In this document: in pieces, positions 10,111-21,913 of the stretch
Layout of the letters: every line of letters starts with the position of its first letter
How positions within the stretch are numbered: the stretch's first letter is position 1
Assembly: GCA_000469685.2 (NCBI GenBank)
Contig: LS997563.1
Coordinates: forward strand, 23,715,397 to 23,779,396
Source: Haemonchus contortus
Taxonomy: Eukaryota > Nematoda > Chromadorea > Rhabditida > Trichostrongylidae
Direction of reading: 5' to 3'
DNA: 64,000 nt
Program-made: the position numbers and the translations under genes
Notes under the pieces: model-generated
Told to the model about the DNA's origin: nothing
Seen by the model: the letters and a program-made list of their open reading frames with translations, nothing else
Databases searched by the model: none

Positions 10111-13100
10111 AACGGAAGCTTAATTGCTAATCCTACTGTTTGCAGATCTCTACGGATCTCCTTCACTGAGTTCTCTCTCACTGAAGGATCCCCAGCCGGT
10201 TAGTGACGAGGCTACGTAGGGCGTCCCCAGGTGGCGGATAGGGGAGTTAATCGCCGACCAAAAGTCACCAGTACTTGCCCAGAGACGCAGGTGGATTCAG
10301 GGGATGGACTCCTTGATTCTGCTGTGCTGGGTCGATATACCCTCTGTTCCTCGCAGGCGATCCACGCATACGTGTGTGGAGAGTCTGTGGGTGCAGTTGG
10401 TATCCTGCCCATCGACTCGGCCAAAAGCTTGCATTCGAGTGACGAACAAGTCACACTGGGAAGTATCTGGGAGGCGATTCGGGGCCGCCTCCAAAAACAA
10501 AGCCCCTTGTCCAACCCCCCACGTCAGAGCCTGGCAAGCTACACGATGGGTTTTTTTCTTTCACCACCAGAAACAGTAATAAAAATGGGCCTCATTCCCC
10601 TGAACCTGAGGGAGCCCCCAATACGGCAGCGTTGGGTAGGACCGCTCGGGAGAGGCTGCTAAAATCTCAGGGCCAAAACAGGCTGCCCAAAAGGAGAAGG
10701 ACTAAGATGGCGATCTGTACTTTCAACGCACGGACGCTTGCATCGGAAGCGTGTATAGAAGACCTGATGATGCAAGCTAGGAAGATCAAGTACGACGTCA
10801 TCGGACTGACCGAGACGAGAAGGCATCGCCCGCTGCACGCTGCATTTGAGACTGGAGAAGAACTGTTCCTTGGAACATGCGACAGTAAAGGCGTCAGCGG
10901 CGTAGGTGTCCTCGTCAACACGCACTTGGCCATGAACATCGATTCGTACGAAAGCTTAACAACCCGAATCGGACGTTTGCGATTAAGAAGATGTGGCTCA
11001 ACCCCAGCTCTAACCATCTTCGTTGCTTACGCACCAACATCGAGCTACGAAGAAGAGGAGTTGGAAGCGTTTTATATGGATCTGGAGAGGTTCTACAGAG
11101 AAGACCACACTTTCTTCAAGGTCATCGTCGGTGACTTTAACGCCAAGATTAGCCCCAGAAGAACGGCTGAAGAGCTTCACATCGGGACTCACGGAGTGGA
11201 ATGGAATGAGCAGGGTGAAAGGCTGTCCGAGTTTATCATGACGACCCACACCATCCATGGTAACTCGCAGTTCCAGAAGCCCTCTCATTTAAGATGGACA
11301 TGGGAGTCACCTGGTGGACAGTTCCATAATGAAATTGACCACATCATCTTCAATCGGAGATTTTGCCTGACCGACGTCGCTGTTGTTCCGAAGTTCTACA
11401 CGGGATCGGACCATCGTCTCCTCCGCGCTAGATTCTGCTTCTCAGTGCGTGGGGAGAGAGCTATGGAATTTCGGAAACGAAGCCCCAAGACCTCCATCAA
11501 CTGGGACCACTTCGCTTCCCTTGCGAGTAAATGGGAAGATTCCGTTATCGACAACATCGATGATGAGTACAACCGGCTCGTCGAACATATTCACGATAGC
11601 GCTAGAAAAGCTGAGAGTCCACAAGTAGCCAAGAGACGACTCTCTTCGAAGACTCTCGAGCTGATACGCCAGCGTGGAATCGCGCGAGCTACAGGCAATT
11701 ATCAACAAACGTCCGAACTTGCGAAGCAATGCAGAGAAGCGATAAAGGAAGATCTGAAAGAGAGAAGAGCAGCAGTCATGGACGAAGCCGCCGAGGCCGG
11801 AAGGAGCATTCACAAAGCCCGACGGAGCTTCGCCAACTACAAGACCAAGATGACCTCCCTTCGTCGTCCTGACGGAACCGTTACTGCATCCCGGAGGGCA
11901 ATGGAGAAGGTCATCTACGACTTCTACTCGGATCTCTTCGACAGCCACGTCTACCTGCCTACTCACCATCTCAGGCAAGACGAATATATCGCTCCTTCGG
12001 TTCTCCCTTCCGAAATACGACATGCCATCAAGTCGATGAAGAACTGTACAGCGCCCGGTCCCGATAGGATCAAACCAGAACATCTGAAGAGTATACCACA
12101 AGTCATCATCAAAACTCTGGCTAGGCTCTTCACGCGATACCTGTCGGAATGCAAAGTACCCACGTCGTGGAAAACTAGCAAGACTGTATTGCTGTACAAA
12201 AAGGGAGATCCAGACGATATTGGCAATTATCGCCCAATCTGCCTGCTGTCCGTAATCTACAAGCTTTTCACTCGTGTCATCCTAAACAGGATTGGCAGAA
12301 TATTAGATGAAGGACAGCCATGCGAGCAAGCAGGGTTTCGGAGAGGGTTCAGTACATATCCACACCCTAACAAGGCTCATTGAAGTATCGCGAGAGTACA
12401 AAATGCCGCTATGTCTTACGTTCATCGATTTGAAGAAAGCCTTTGACACTGTCGAGACAGAAGCGGTAATCGAAGCCCTGGGCAACCAGGGTGTTCCTAC
12501 TCAATATATAAGGATGCTTCGTGAGCTCTACGACAACTTTACGACCAGGATTTCACCATTCTACAAGGAAGTTATTATCAACGTGAAGAGAGGTGTCCGG
12601 CAGGGCGATACCATATCGCCCAAACTTTTCAGTGCCGCTCTCGAGAATATCATGCGTCATTTGGAATGGGAAGACTTGGGAGTGAAGGTCGACGGCCGCT
12701 ATCTACATCACCTCCGCTTTGCAGACGACATCGTTCTCATAACACCGAACATCGAGCAGGCGGAACGAATGCTGGCCGAGTTTGACAATGCTTGTAGAAA
12801 GATCGGATTGAGACTGAACTTAACGAAGACGATGTTCATGAAAAACGGTTTGGTACCTGATGCTCCCTTCACGCTAAACGGAAAGAATATCTCCGAATGC
12901 TCTAGCTATGTGTATCTAGGTCGGGAAGTCAACATGATGAACGACCTAGCTCCGGAGCTGTGCAGAAGGAAACGCGCTGCGTGGGGAGCATTTAAGAATA
13001 TCGAGGGAGTAGTGAAGAAGACAAAGAACATCCGGCTCCGCGCTCACCTTTTCGACACTGCTGTTCTTCCTGCTTTGACGTACGCCTCAGAGACTTGGAC

Positions 13101-13811
13101 TCTACGAAAGCAGGATGAGCCTGCTGTCAGCGTTGCTCAACGCGCTTTGGAAAGGACGATGCTCGGAATTTCCCTGTACACGCAAGTGCAGAAGGGAATC
13201 CGGAGTTCCGAGCTCCGTCAACGAACGAAGATCAGGGATGCCGTTGACCACGCCAAGAAATCGAAGATCAGGTGGGCCGGGCACGTTATGCGATATAGTG
13301 ATGACCGTTGGACCAGGGCGGTTACTGACTGGATCCCTCGGGACATCAAACGAACTCCAGGAAGGCCGCCAACGAGATGGTCAGACTTCTTCACGAAAGC
13401 TCTGAACGAAAGGAATGTTGATCCTCGTGTCCCTGGAGCGATTCATTGGACCACTCTGGCTCGTAACAGGGACGAATGGAGACGTTACTGGCGCCCGCTC
13501 GAGGAAATCGACGATCAACGGGACGACAGGTGATACAGGTGATACTGTTTGCAGAAACGCCACTTCATTTTCAAACTTTAAAGGTGGAGGTTCCTAATGT
13601 ACGGTGGAAAAATTCTGAAGTTCCGTCAACTGACCCTAGCAGAATCCTAGTCATCTTCTCTGACACGAAAATTAACAATAAAGCGAACTCTTAACAGCTA
13701 CGTAATCCAAACTTGTTCTATATAAAAGCATAGGAAGCGCTATTTCTCACGGAAAATGTAATAAAAAATATCAAAATAAATACATATTTATCGAGGGAGT
13801 CCTGAGATATG
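10110..13811 (+). mobile_element. RTE-clade non-LTR retrotransposon, nearly full length
   Basis: The element consists of a 5' leader (about 10110-10700), an endonuclease-reverse transcriptase coding region (10707-13533, interrupted once) and a short 3' region. It is inserted in a mariner-like element, whose halves lie at 9676-10110 and 13812-14310. Its 3' region carries GGTGATACAGGTGATAC short repeats just before and after the stop. The exact termini and target duplication could not be fixed by eye. The same family occurs as truncated copies at 23060-24087 (minus), 48628-50975 and 53330-53790, so it was an active family in this genome. Confidence 0.85.
10707..13533 (+). pseudogene. RTE endonuclease-reverse transcriptase (one frameshift)
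   Basis: This protein nicks target DNA and copies the element RNA at the nick. The N-terminal apurinic-type endonuclease shows ICTFNART (metal-binding Asn), GLTETR (Glu), IVGDFNAK and GSDHRLL (catalytic Asp-His). The RT domain follows with [25 protein letters not shown] (motif A), [19 protein letters not shown] at about 12716-12740 (catalytic Asp pair) and [11 protein letters not shown]-terminal region has [14 protein letters not shown] and [11 protein letters not shown]. The first ATG in the endonuclease frame is at 10707, but the frame is open upstream to 10632. Reading changes frame near 12350, between GFRRGFS and HIHTLTRL, where family members have a few more codons. This suggests a small deletion. 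The two frames together give about 940 residues, close to the usual RTE length, and all catalytic motifs survive. Confidence 0.9.
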
Positions 13812-14310
13812 ATGAGACGCCGTTAGTTTCGCCTGCAGTGTGGTAAAAAAGTTGGCCACGAAAAGCATTTCAAAACCTGAGCATACTGATGGACCTAGTG
13901 AAACGCTGATCCGACTACGATTCGTGAAACAGCCTGTGGATCTTACAGCAAGACGATACTCCAGCCCACAGAACTAACTAAGCTCAATCAACAATGGCGC
14001 CGACGCGATCTGCCCGACTTCATTATCATGGAGGGATGACCATCCTGCTCTCCAGATCTCAACTCAATTGTTTACCCACGTGGTCCATGATCACAAGGAA
14101 ACCTGTCGGGTGTGCATTTTCAGCTTGAAGTGAGACTTAAGAAGAGCCAGGAAGAAGTGGAGGGTGCATACTCGCGTGTAATATGCTAGAGATCGAGTAG
14201 ATCGAGTACAGACTTTGAGCCTCTATTCGTGCTCATGGGGTGGGGGGGGGGGGGTGAAGAGTATTTTAAAGTGTGATTGTAGCTTGTTGTTGCGCATAAT
14301 GTGTTACGGT
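13812..14310 (+). mobile_element. Right part of the interrupted mariner-like element
   Basis: The sequence aligns to 36890-37310 of the complete mariner-like element. Translation recovers a transposase remnant around LQQD.TPAH, the second catalytic Asp region, in a DD37D-like context, followed by CCCGACTTCATTATCATGG-type sequence that matches the PDFI block of the other copy. The frame is broken. The right terminal inverted repeat is not present, and homology ends in a G-tract (about 14239-14253) and the following 60 bp. Confidence 0.65.
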
Positions 14311-14633
14311 AGGTTACAACTGTGCTCTACCGTAGACCCAGCGAACTAACGCTGACCACTTACTGTGTGGTCGGCCTAGACCCTCGACCGACACACACAT
14401 TCGTACCTACCTACACCTTGAGCGGAAGTCCCCTCCTACAAATAGCCCCTTTTGACATTACTAGGGGTTCTCTTCTTTTTTTCTGAAACCTCGTTACATT
14501 CTCGTCACGAGATTGGCTGGTCGTAGAGTGTTCTAATGAATCTTTGACTTCATCACCTCTTCATCAACCATCCAGGAAAACTGTCCAGGATTATCGCTCC
14601 CCCCGTAAGTCAGAAATTAATAGAGATTTTCGG

Positions 14634-14704
14634 CTCGACCCCGTCCACTTCCAAGTCCATTCGTTGATCCCGGGCACGTGAAAAGGGGAAGCAATCCGCT
14701 ACTT
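14634..14704 (+). repeat. 5' LTR fragment
   Basis: This is a direct repeat partner of 17905-17975. The two share GTTGATCCCGGGCACGT and surrounding positions at about 80 percent by eye. The position upstream of gag supports an LTR origin. Confidence 0.55.
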
Positions 14705-15367
14705 GAGGGCCAAGCCAACTTGGAGTCAGAAGTAAGGGGTGCTGCCAGAAGACAGATTGAACTCCAACTGGTCTGACGGTCGTGATCTTCGGTTGAGTAG
14801 TGCTGTTGAACTCCAGTGTCACAATCCGTGACATCGGCATTGTATCTTGGAGAAAAGGCGATAGGACAAGCTCTGAGTTACAGTCGTGACCCTAGATCGA
14901 GCGAGAAAGGTGGTCGAACTCCGATGGTATAAGCCGCGACTTCAACAGTGCGCGATGTGTATAGGAAACTTCGGCCAAACTTAAGTAGTATACGCCGTTA
15001 ATTCGATTTGTGTCTGGTAAATCGGAATCAAATGTCAGGTGGCACAGGAATGAAATCCGACTAGATGGTGAGGTTGTGATTCTAGATCGAAGAAAGGTTG
15101 GTGTAGAACTCCGGTCGTGTGAGCCGTGACTTCGACTTCGAATTGCTAGTTCAGAGTGGTTGATAGTATCCAGGCAACTTTCAGCGTGCTCTGACTCTCT
15201 CAGTTCTAACACTTATCACCTTGGCTTCTGTCCACATTTTTTTCATCGGGCTCCGTTTTTCTCATTGTTCGACATTTTCGATATTCTGAGCTCGCGAACT
15301 GTTCCATCGAGAATTGTGCCGCTGTAGAAGCTGAACGCTGCCAATACGATTTATTTGCAGAGTCAGT

Positions 15368-16935
15368 ATGGCGCATCTGAACAAGGAAGAGCCCCCTCGA
15401 TTCCCTGTCGAAGAAGAAGAGATGCTGGATGAAAATATAGGTAACATTTTCTTGGAAAAGTCCGATAGGTTATCAATTAAACTGCTAAGCCAAGTGACTG
15501 CCATCGGTGCCACGTGTGATTATGAGCTGGCAAGATCGATGCGCATCGATGATCGTAGAAGGGAGAGCGTTGTGGCGTGAGTAAGCGAGCAAGTTGCATT
15601 GGTAAAAGAAATCGTGAAGGCAACACTCGCCGAGATAAGCGAGCGAAGTAGGCTTAAAGTAGCAGAACGGATTTTTGAGCTTATAAGAGAAGGCGATATT
15701 GCCAGTGCGAGCCAGCTGCAGGAGCACATGAATAGATGTGCAGCAGTGACTAATGTAATGAAGGATGTGTGCGGAACGTACACCGTCAGGACTCAGAAGT
15801 GATTATGAGAGTTAGGGGATGGTCTGCAGCTTTCAGTGTTGAGGAAGGAATCCGATGAGCTTTGACACCAACCAACCCAAAAGGCATTAGAGATTGAGCA
15901 ACTGCGCTAGGAATCGAGAGAATTGGGTCAGCAAAGAAAGGCGATGACCTTCGTGGAAGGAGATTACAGTCACGGCGCAGCTCAAGGTGAGTCACTAAAA
16001 CAGCATAATACGATAGAAATACATCAGTCAAATGAGCGTCGTTGCAGAGGCGTACCTCAGGGACCTGGACGCCATCGCACCTCCCGTGCTCTGAGATTAC
16101 GCCGAGAAGAGACTGCGGACCATGTCAAGGAATGGTACGATCGTTAGCCTCAAGTGAGATTATCGAGGTTTTATTGGGGGATTAGAAATGTCCCTACTAG
16201 AAGTGCAACCTTCTCGGGTAAGTCAGGCGAATCTTTCAGAAGATTCGTCATTTCTTCTCACATGAAGTACCCCAAAGAGCAGCGGAAAGACTCCAGCAGA
16301 GTACAACTATTCCAGAGTTTCCTCAGAAAAAATGCACTGACGATATTCGAGACACTGCTAAAAGAGGGGCGCGAGGGCACCTATGATGAAGTGATAGAGG
16401 CTATGAAGGCTAGAATGCGGAGTAGCCAACGTGTAAGAGCCTTCTGATCTGCGGCTCTTAGTCATGGAACCATGCCAGTTTCCAGCAAATTCTAGCGAGT
16501 AAGGCGTATCCGGATATGGCCGCGGAAGCGACGTAACTGCAAAAAGTTGAGATACTATGCAAGCAGTTAGCCAGCTGGAATGGGAGTTACTGCCTTACGG
16601 AAGCGCTAGAGAATAGTAGAGTGAAGAAGCATACGGAAAAGTGAAGGAGGCAGCCCTTAGACTAGAAAGAAATTTGAAGGAAGCTGAGGAGTACGGATTA
16701 CGGAGTAGAGGCAGGACTTGGTTTAGGCACTGTGCCTTTGAACGGAGAAGGGGATCGATCAGTTAGCGACAAGAGCCCAGATAATGGGTCAAACTGTTTG
16801 GGAAGAGTAGCTAAACTTTCGACATAAGGCGAAGACAAGTCGAAAAGCACCAACGGTCGCAAGAAAAACCAAGGGCGAGATTCCCAAGGTGCTATAACTG
16901 CGGTAACATGGGGCACTGCCGAAGAATGCCATAGT
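15368..16935 (+). pseudogene. Gag-like polyprotein remnant
   Basis: A single frame from an ATG at 15368 can be followed to about 16447, with nonsense codons (the first is TGA at 15578-15580). It gives an acidic N-terminus and a charged helical region, then a capsid-like block containing FRRFVI, ALTIFETLLKEGREGTY and VIEAMKARM, typical of retrotransposon gag. In another frame a zinc knuckle CYNCGNMGHC begins at 16890. Its last Cys is displaced by an apparent frameshift just before the stop. Gag packages the element RNA in cytoplasmic particles. This copy is clearly dead. Confidence 0.65.
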
Positions 16936-17024
16936 GGACCTGCTCTACAGAATCCCTTCAAGGGTAACTGCGCAGCGGAGACCTGATGTAGCACACGCTT
17001 AGCTTGAAGAAAAATGAGTATACA

Positions 17025-17494
17025 CTTCGTACTGGAAGCCTGCGCCGAAAACGTGTGAGCTGTTCGGGGAGAAGCCCCCTGCCGGGATAACGCTATATGG
17101 CACCGAATCAACAGCCTTTTTGAATACCGGTTCCCAAACAGCCATCATTCCGGCAAGACTATGGAAGAGGGCAATAGATAGGCATGTTGATTTGGATAAA
17201 TACATGGAGCACATACCGGGTCCAAATACCAAAGTGCGGGACGCTTCTGGATTTCTAGATACTAACAGGATAGCAATAACATTAGAAGAGCAAGAAGAAT
17301 CGGTAACAACTGTCGTTGGAGGAAGTCCTGATAAGGTGGTGATTTTGGGCACTAATGCTTTGAAATTATGCAACTCAAAATTGCTGAAGATCCCTGAGGC
17401 GGAAAGAGAGCAGATGACCATTAAAAAAATTGCACGCGTAGCTGCTGAAGTCAAGAAAGGACTTGTGTTCCGGTCAGGGCTGTCCGCACCGTAA
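17025..17494 (+). pseudogene. Retroviral-type aspartic protease remnant
   Basis: The open frame runs through TAFLNTGSQTAIIP. This is the position of the catalytic D-T/S-G motif of retropepsins, but Asp is replaced by Asn (NTGS). Downstream are VILGTNAL, the usual second conserved block, and ALKLCNSKL. The protease normally processes gag-pol. Here it cannot be catalytic, and no RT follows. A second short frame (17516-17776) continues with further decayed polyprotein sequence. Confidence 0.65.
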
Positions 17495-17904
17495 CGTTAA
17501 CATGTATAAGGGTTAGTGCAGTTGATCCGACACTCATGTCCTTGCCACCAACTTCTACCGGTTTACATGTGTTGGCCGACGGAGAGCAATGAGGTCGGCA
17601 TACATGTCGTTGACCATTTGAATAGAGGCTTAGTGTTCAAGAAAGGAGAAGTGACAGAAGGGTGGGAAGACAGTGCTTGGCTTGATCCACGGTATAACGA
17701 GCCGAACAGGAGTATGTTGGAGCTCGATAGATCGGAAATTTTCGCCCAGAACTTTTACAAATTTCAATTTTTGTAATTCTAAATTTTTTCTGCCGATCGG
17801 CGTCCCTCGGGACCACTCGGCCCGGCTAGAGTCGGAACGATAAGTTGTTGAAGATCATTCGCTAGCAAAACCAGTCACCTGAAGCTTCCGGCTAGTGGTT
17901 TCCC

Positions 17905-17975
17905 GCTTGACCCTGTCCGGTTCAAAGTCCACTCGTTGATCCCGGGCACGTAAAAAGGAGGAGCGATCCGCTGCT
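17905..17975 (+). repeat. 3' LTR fragment
   Basis: This is the direct repeat partner of 14634-14704. It is preceded by sequence that is not shared with the left copy, so the LTRs are either truncated or strongly diverged. Confidence 0.55.
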
Positions 17976-18949
17976 CATGTAAGCAAACGTTCATATGAAT
18001 TCGACTGTTTTGCTCTGCTCAGAAGGTACAAGATACTTAAGTGATCCTTGAGTACCTTCCTCCAACCGTGAGTTAGAGTGTACAATCATGAGAGAAGCTG
18101 AAGCTTATCACATGTTCTAGGTAGAAAATATGTCGTCAAAAGCGCCAAGATGTCGTAGAAATGTAATATAATCAACCTGACGGGAGTTCCTGAGACACAA
18201 GAAAAATCCTTGATAAGGCTGGAACTCCCATCCATTCATTTCCCGCGCCGCTGCTCCAAGCCACCGATGGGAAATTTTTATGTGTTTTGTGTTCCTTCAT
18301 GTGAAATCTCACCTCGAATCACCTTCCTAACTTCATTCAGAGAGCCATTCGGCAAATTTGGAATACTGATCTGAGATCAGCATGCGAAAACACGACTAGC
18401 AGTGTAGGTTTCATTGTCTGCCGCCAATCAACATGAGATCTTTCCCTTATTAGTCCAGAAAATCACGATTAAACCGTTTAATAACTGCAGGTGATAAGTA
18501 CGCTTATGACTCTTGGAGTTAGATATGACGGAGAGGTCTCATTGCTCAAGGCAAACTGAATACCAGGACAATACAGTAAATTTGTCAGGTTTTTGTAGTA
18601 GTTGATCTGGTTAAATTCCTCAAACTGGGGTAACATTACACGGTAACATCACATGCGGTAATAGACGTCAAGAAGTGACGTCAAGAGATCCACCCTGATG
18701 TCGCGAAGACCCAATTTGTCTTTGGTCTCCCACTACAAAATAGACGGTATTAAGAATATACACCACGATGAAGACGTAGAATTTTCCGTAGAGAGGTCCT
18801 GCGGACTCAACATGTACTAGAGCTCACGGCGCGACTGGATTCTACCAGAACTTGAGCTGGACTTCCACAGGGCTCTCGTCTACTTGTGCGCAGTTTACGT
18901 GAACTCTAATGGGTGTCGCCATGTACGGCTGTCTCTAAACCTCGGCATA
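17976..18949. other. Intergenic DNA without recognisable genes
   Basis: No coding signature or repeat is recognised between the LTR-element remnant and the Penelope-like terminal repeat. Confidence 0.4.
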
Positions 18950-19008
18950 GTGTGAATGTTGATTTTCTCTGCTTGAACTCGGACGAGGTTGATAAATTCC
19001 TTTATTTC

Positions 19009-19045
19009 GGCTTACGTTTCGGCGTGGATCGCCTTCTTCAGAGCC
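19009..19045 (-). ncRNA. Hammerhead-ribozyme-like motif in Penelope-like terminal repeat
   Basis: On the minus strand the 37 nt run as follows: helix I GGCT (19042-19045), core CTGAAGA (19035-19041), helix II from AGGCG to CGCC with a short loop (19021-19034), core GAAA (19017-19020), minimal helix III CGT (19014-19016, the A15.1-U16.1 and C-G pairs), cleavage-site nucleotide A (19013) and helix I AGCC (19009-19012). All conserved core positions (CUGANGA, GAAA, UH) fit, and both helices pair perfectly over 4 bp. Minimal hammerheads with very short helix III are known from Penelope-like terminal repeats. Activity is inference. Confidence 0.7.
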
Positions 19046-19231
19046 TGGAAAGGTCGGAGCAATTTATGACTACCCGACCAAACGCCTCAACTACCCTACG
19101 GAAATTCGACACCTCAGAGGTCATCACGTAATTGTAAGTTGGGCCACTTACCGTAGACCAGTCCGATCCTCGCGACCACTTGGAAGCCAGCAGCGGAGCA
19201 GTGAGCTTTTCGGACTGGATGTGATTCAGAC

Positions 19232-19692
19232 TCACTGGTGGAAGGCCAACCTTATATACGGCCTCAGCTCCCGCGTGATTGTGAGGCATTCTTCCCTCCG
19301 GTTCAGTTTTGGCCTAGTGACCTGGATCCAGAATGCCTCGAGGATTTTTCGTGCGGGTGTTTGTGATTCTCGCGCCAAGACCTGGCCGTGACCTCGAAGT
19401 CGGCTCCGTAATGAGTTTCCACCCTGTGGGCGCCTAAGGCAAGTGACATGCGTGACCTGACCTTGCCCTCTAAGTGCTCCTTGATGCGTACGCATAGCGG
19501 TCTCGATGTTTCGCCGATGTACACCTCTCCACAGCTGCAACATGTGATCTTGTAGACCACCCCTGCAATAGTACAGTCGCCTTCCTTGCCGGATGGGCAG
19601 ACCACACAATTAGGGGTGGTACATGAGCGATCGTAGAGCCTATTGCGAACCAGCCGATGCATCAGGTTGTAGGGGGGTACATTCAAAATCAA
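19232..19692 (-). pseudogene. GIY-YIG endonuclease domain of a Penelope-like element
   Basis: The domain shows CVVCPSGKEGDC (the zinc-finger-like Cys linker typical of Penelope-like elements), then YKITCCSCGEVYIGET, SRPLCVRIKEHLEG and, after a frameshift near 19380, ILEAFWIQ and PKLNRREECLTITRELRPY. GIY-YIG nucleases cut target DNA to prime reverse transcription. The Y..YIGET and R..EH residues are present. The reading frame changes once, so the gene is broken, but the domain is readable over about 150 residues. A diverged homologous fragment lies at 52260-52790. Confidence 0.8.
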
Positions 19693-21913
19693 ATTCTAAT
19701 GGGTGTATGTATCGGCTTTCATCGACGGCCCGTGTATATAGCTGCGATTGGAAGCACAGATTGTAATTCGTTTCTGACTTCTAAAGATAGAGATAAGGGA
19801 TGTGTTTTCCGGCGTGAAGTGACTCCCATGTGAAAAGCGATTGAAATTTCAGAAAGCAAAAGCTATGGCTAGAGCCGTCCTCCTGATCTATTTGCACTTC
19901 GAAAGAACATGATTAGCATGGTAGATAGCTCTTTCGATTCCATCACAAAATCTTGGTGAGCGCAGCTCTAAATCCGTAGTTGGAAACACCTGCAGCAACA
20001 ATAAGCATCAGAAAAATTCGTTGTGCCCGAAAAAGTCGATAGTACCTTCTTGATCCGATAGAGGCAAGATTGGTTTGTCGGTGAATATTTCAAAATAACA
20101 CGTTCTTTGGTGAGCGCGTTCAGAAACAGCGCAGAGAATTTGCAATTAAAGGATTGAGGTGGGAATGGGTCGACACGAAATGGCTCTGGGCTGGTTGATG
20201 CATGGGCACTGGCATTCTATGTACTGTTTCGGTATGGCTGTGTTTAAACGTCGTCCATTTCTATCAATCAAGACACCAATGTAAGAAATTGAGGTGTGCA
20301 ATAGTGAGCACCTTCCAAGCGTAAGCAGAACCCGAATTCTTGATTTCTTTCGAAAACTTCTTTTAGACGAGCTTTTGGCTCATTGATACTTTTCCAAGGG
20401 ATAATGGTGTAGTCGAGGTACATGTACCATCCAATCCTACGATCGTCGTGTCCATTTCCTGTTGAAAAATTGCGAAAGCGGTCTCTACTCTGAAGGATAT
20501 TCGGTTGAGCTACAGAGACCGCGAGCGTGAGTTTATTGTAAGCAGCTTACAGGTTTTCTAATGCGCTCTCATCTAGAGGTAAAATGCTGCTGAATTCCGT
20601 GAATTGAAGTCCTTCCTTTCCATGAGTCTGGCAAAGATATTGTTCGGAGTAGGGAGTGAGCCCTGGTGCTACTCGAGGGCGTCGTACAGGCCCGTAGAGA
20701 AGTCTGTTCAAAGTCAGATCTGATGGTGATACCAGTGGAATCGCCTGGCTATGCCGGACTTTCCTCCTTCTCACGACAAAGCTGTGATAATTGGCGGAGC
20801 CTTCACCCCATCTTGTAGCAAGTGTACTTTTTTTCGTGCTCGAAATTCGACACAGGCACTACAACTTTTACACAGGACTCGAAAAGAGGGGTCTGGTACA
20901 ATCAGAGCAGTGCACCTGGTACTCGGTCTATGCCGATTTTTGATCAACGGTATGACGTCTCATTTGGTTGCTCTTCTTATCAAAAATGATCAACTAACAA
21001 AGATTGAATTCTTGACAATCTTTAATGGTAGTCAGAAATGCTATCGAATGATAATAAGGCCCTTATCAGATGTCATTATCAATAAGCTCGAGTGAGAAAT
21101 CTTGCTGTTTAGCGGTAATCTAATAGCAGTTGAAATATCAGTTTTCATCCCTTTTCTTTAATCCCTATCGCTTCCTTTTATTGCATTGACCACTTCTCTA
21201 TTGTTGCCCTTCTCAACCGACCCGCCCTACTGGATGAAACGTTCTAAAAAGTCGAAGCCTCATCGTGAATATAGAAAATAAATATCTAGATCCAATTGGT
21301 AAGTGACCATTGCTTTCTATGGCCCTTTCTCAGCGTTAACAGTTCCTCTCATCTCATCGAACACCGACCGTCCACAAGTCTGTCACCATCGGAGTGCAAA
21401 GGTTCCATTATTTACACGAAGTGCGTAGCATCTTACAGTTTATAGCTCAACAAGCCTTGCTCGACTAACGCCGGGCTTTCTCTTTCATCGCAGAATTGTG
21501 GTGACCGACTAGCTATCCTCTCCTTTGAAACAAATAATATTTTCAAGTATACGAAGTTTGACACAGGGCTAACAGAGCAGTGCAAATGGTATTCAGTGTA
21601 AGTCCGCGCTAACGCCTTTGATTGGAAGTCTCGATCCTTTGCTCTTTTTTTTCAGATGAATAATTAATAAAGATCAACTGCCAGGTAGCAAAAGCCTTAG
21701 TTGGTACTCACAGATGTCTCGATGGAAACACAATGATCAAATGTCGTCATCAATGGAACCTTCCCTTTACAGAGATATCAATAGTTCAGATTGGATATGA
21801 TTAGTCAGATTCAATTCCAGATAATTGGCGGTCGGTTAAGTTTTGTAGCAAATGATACCGAACGAACAGGATTCTTCAATGAGTCACTGTATCGAGCTAC
21901 ACCATTCACAATT

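Larger units (their letters stand above)
14634..17975 (+). mobile_element. Degenerate LTR-retrotransposon (gag and protease only)
   Basis: A 70 bp direct repeat (14634-14704 and 17905-17975, sharing GTTGATCCCGGGCACGT and ATCCGCT) brackets gag and protease remnants and is best read as pieces of the two LTRs. A sequence TTGGAGTCAGAAGT at about 14717, just after the left repeat, resembles a primer-binding region. No reverse transcriptase, RNase H or integrase can be seen between the protease and the right repeat, so most of pol has been deleted. The family resembles the gypsy-like gag-protease genes common in nematodes. The exact LTR ends are not resolvable by eye. Confidence 0.6.
18950..20780 (-). 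mobile_element. Penelope-like element, 5' truncated and decayed
   Basis: Read on the minus strand, decayed RT sequence lies at about 20780-19740, including a YLDY word where the YLDD catalytic motif is expected, near 20420. It is followed by a GIY-YIG endonuclease domain (about 19690-19230) and then a terminal repeat with a hammerhead-like motif (19009-19045). The order RT, GIY-YIG, terminal repeat is diagnostic of Penelope-like elements. The terminal repeat word TCTGCTTGAACTCGGACGAG at about 18967-18986 recurs at 63921-63940 at the window edge. Multiple frameshifts and stops show that it is inactive. The RT assignment is less certain than the endonuclease. Confidence 0.75.
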
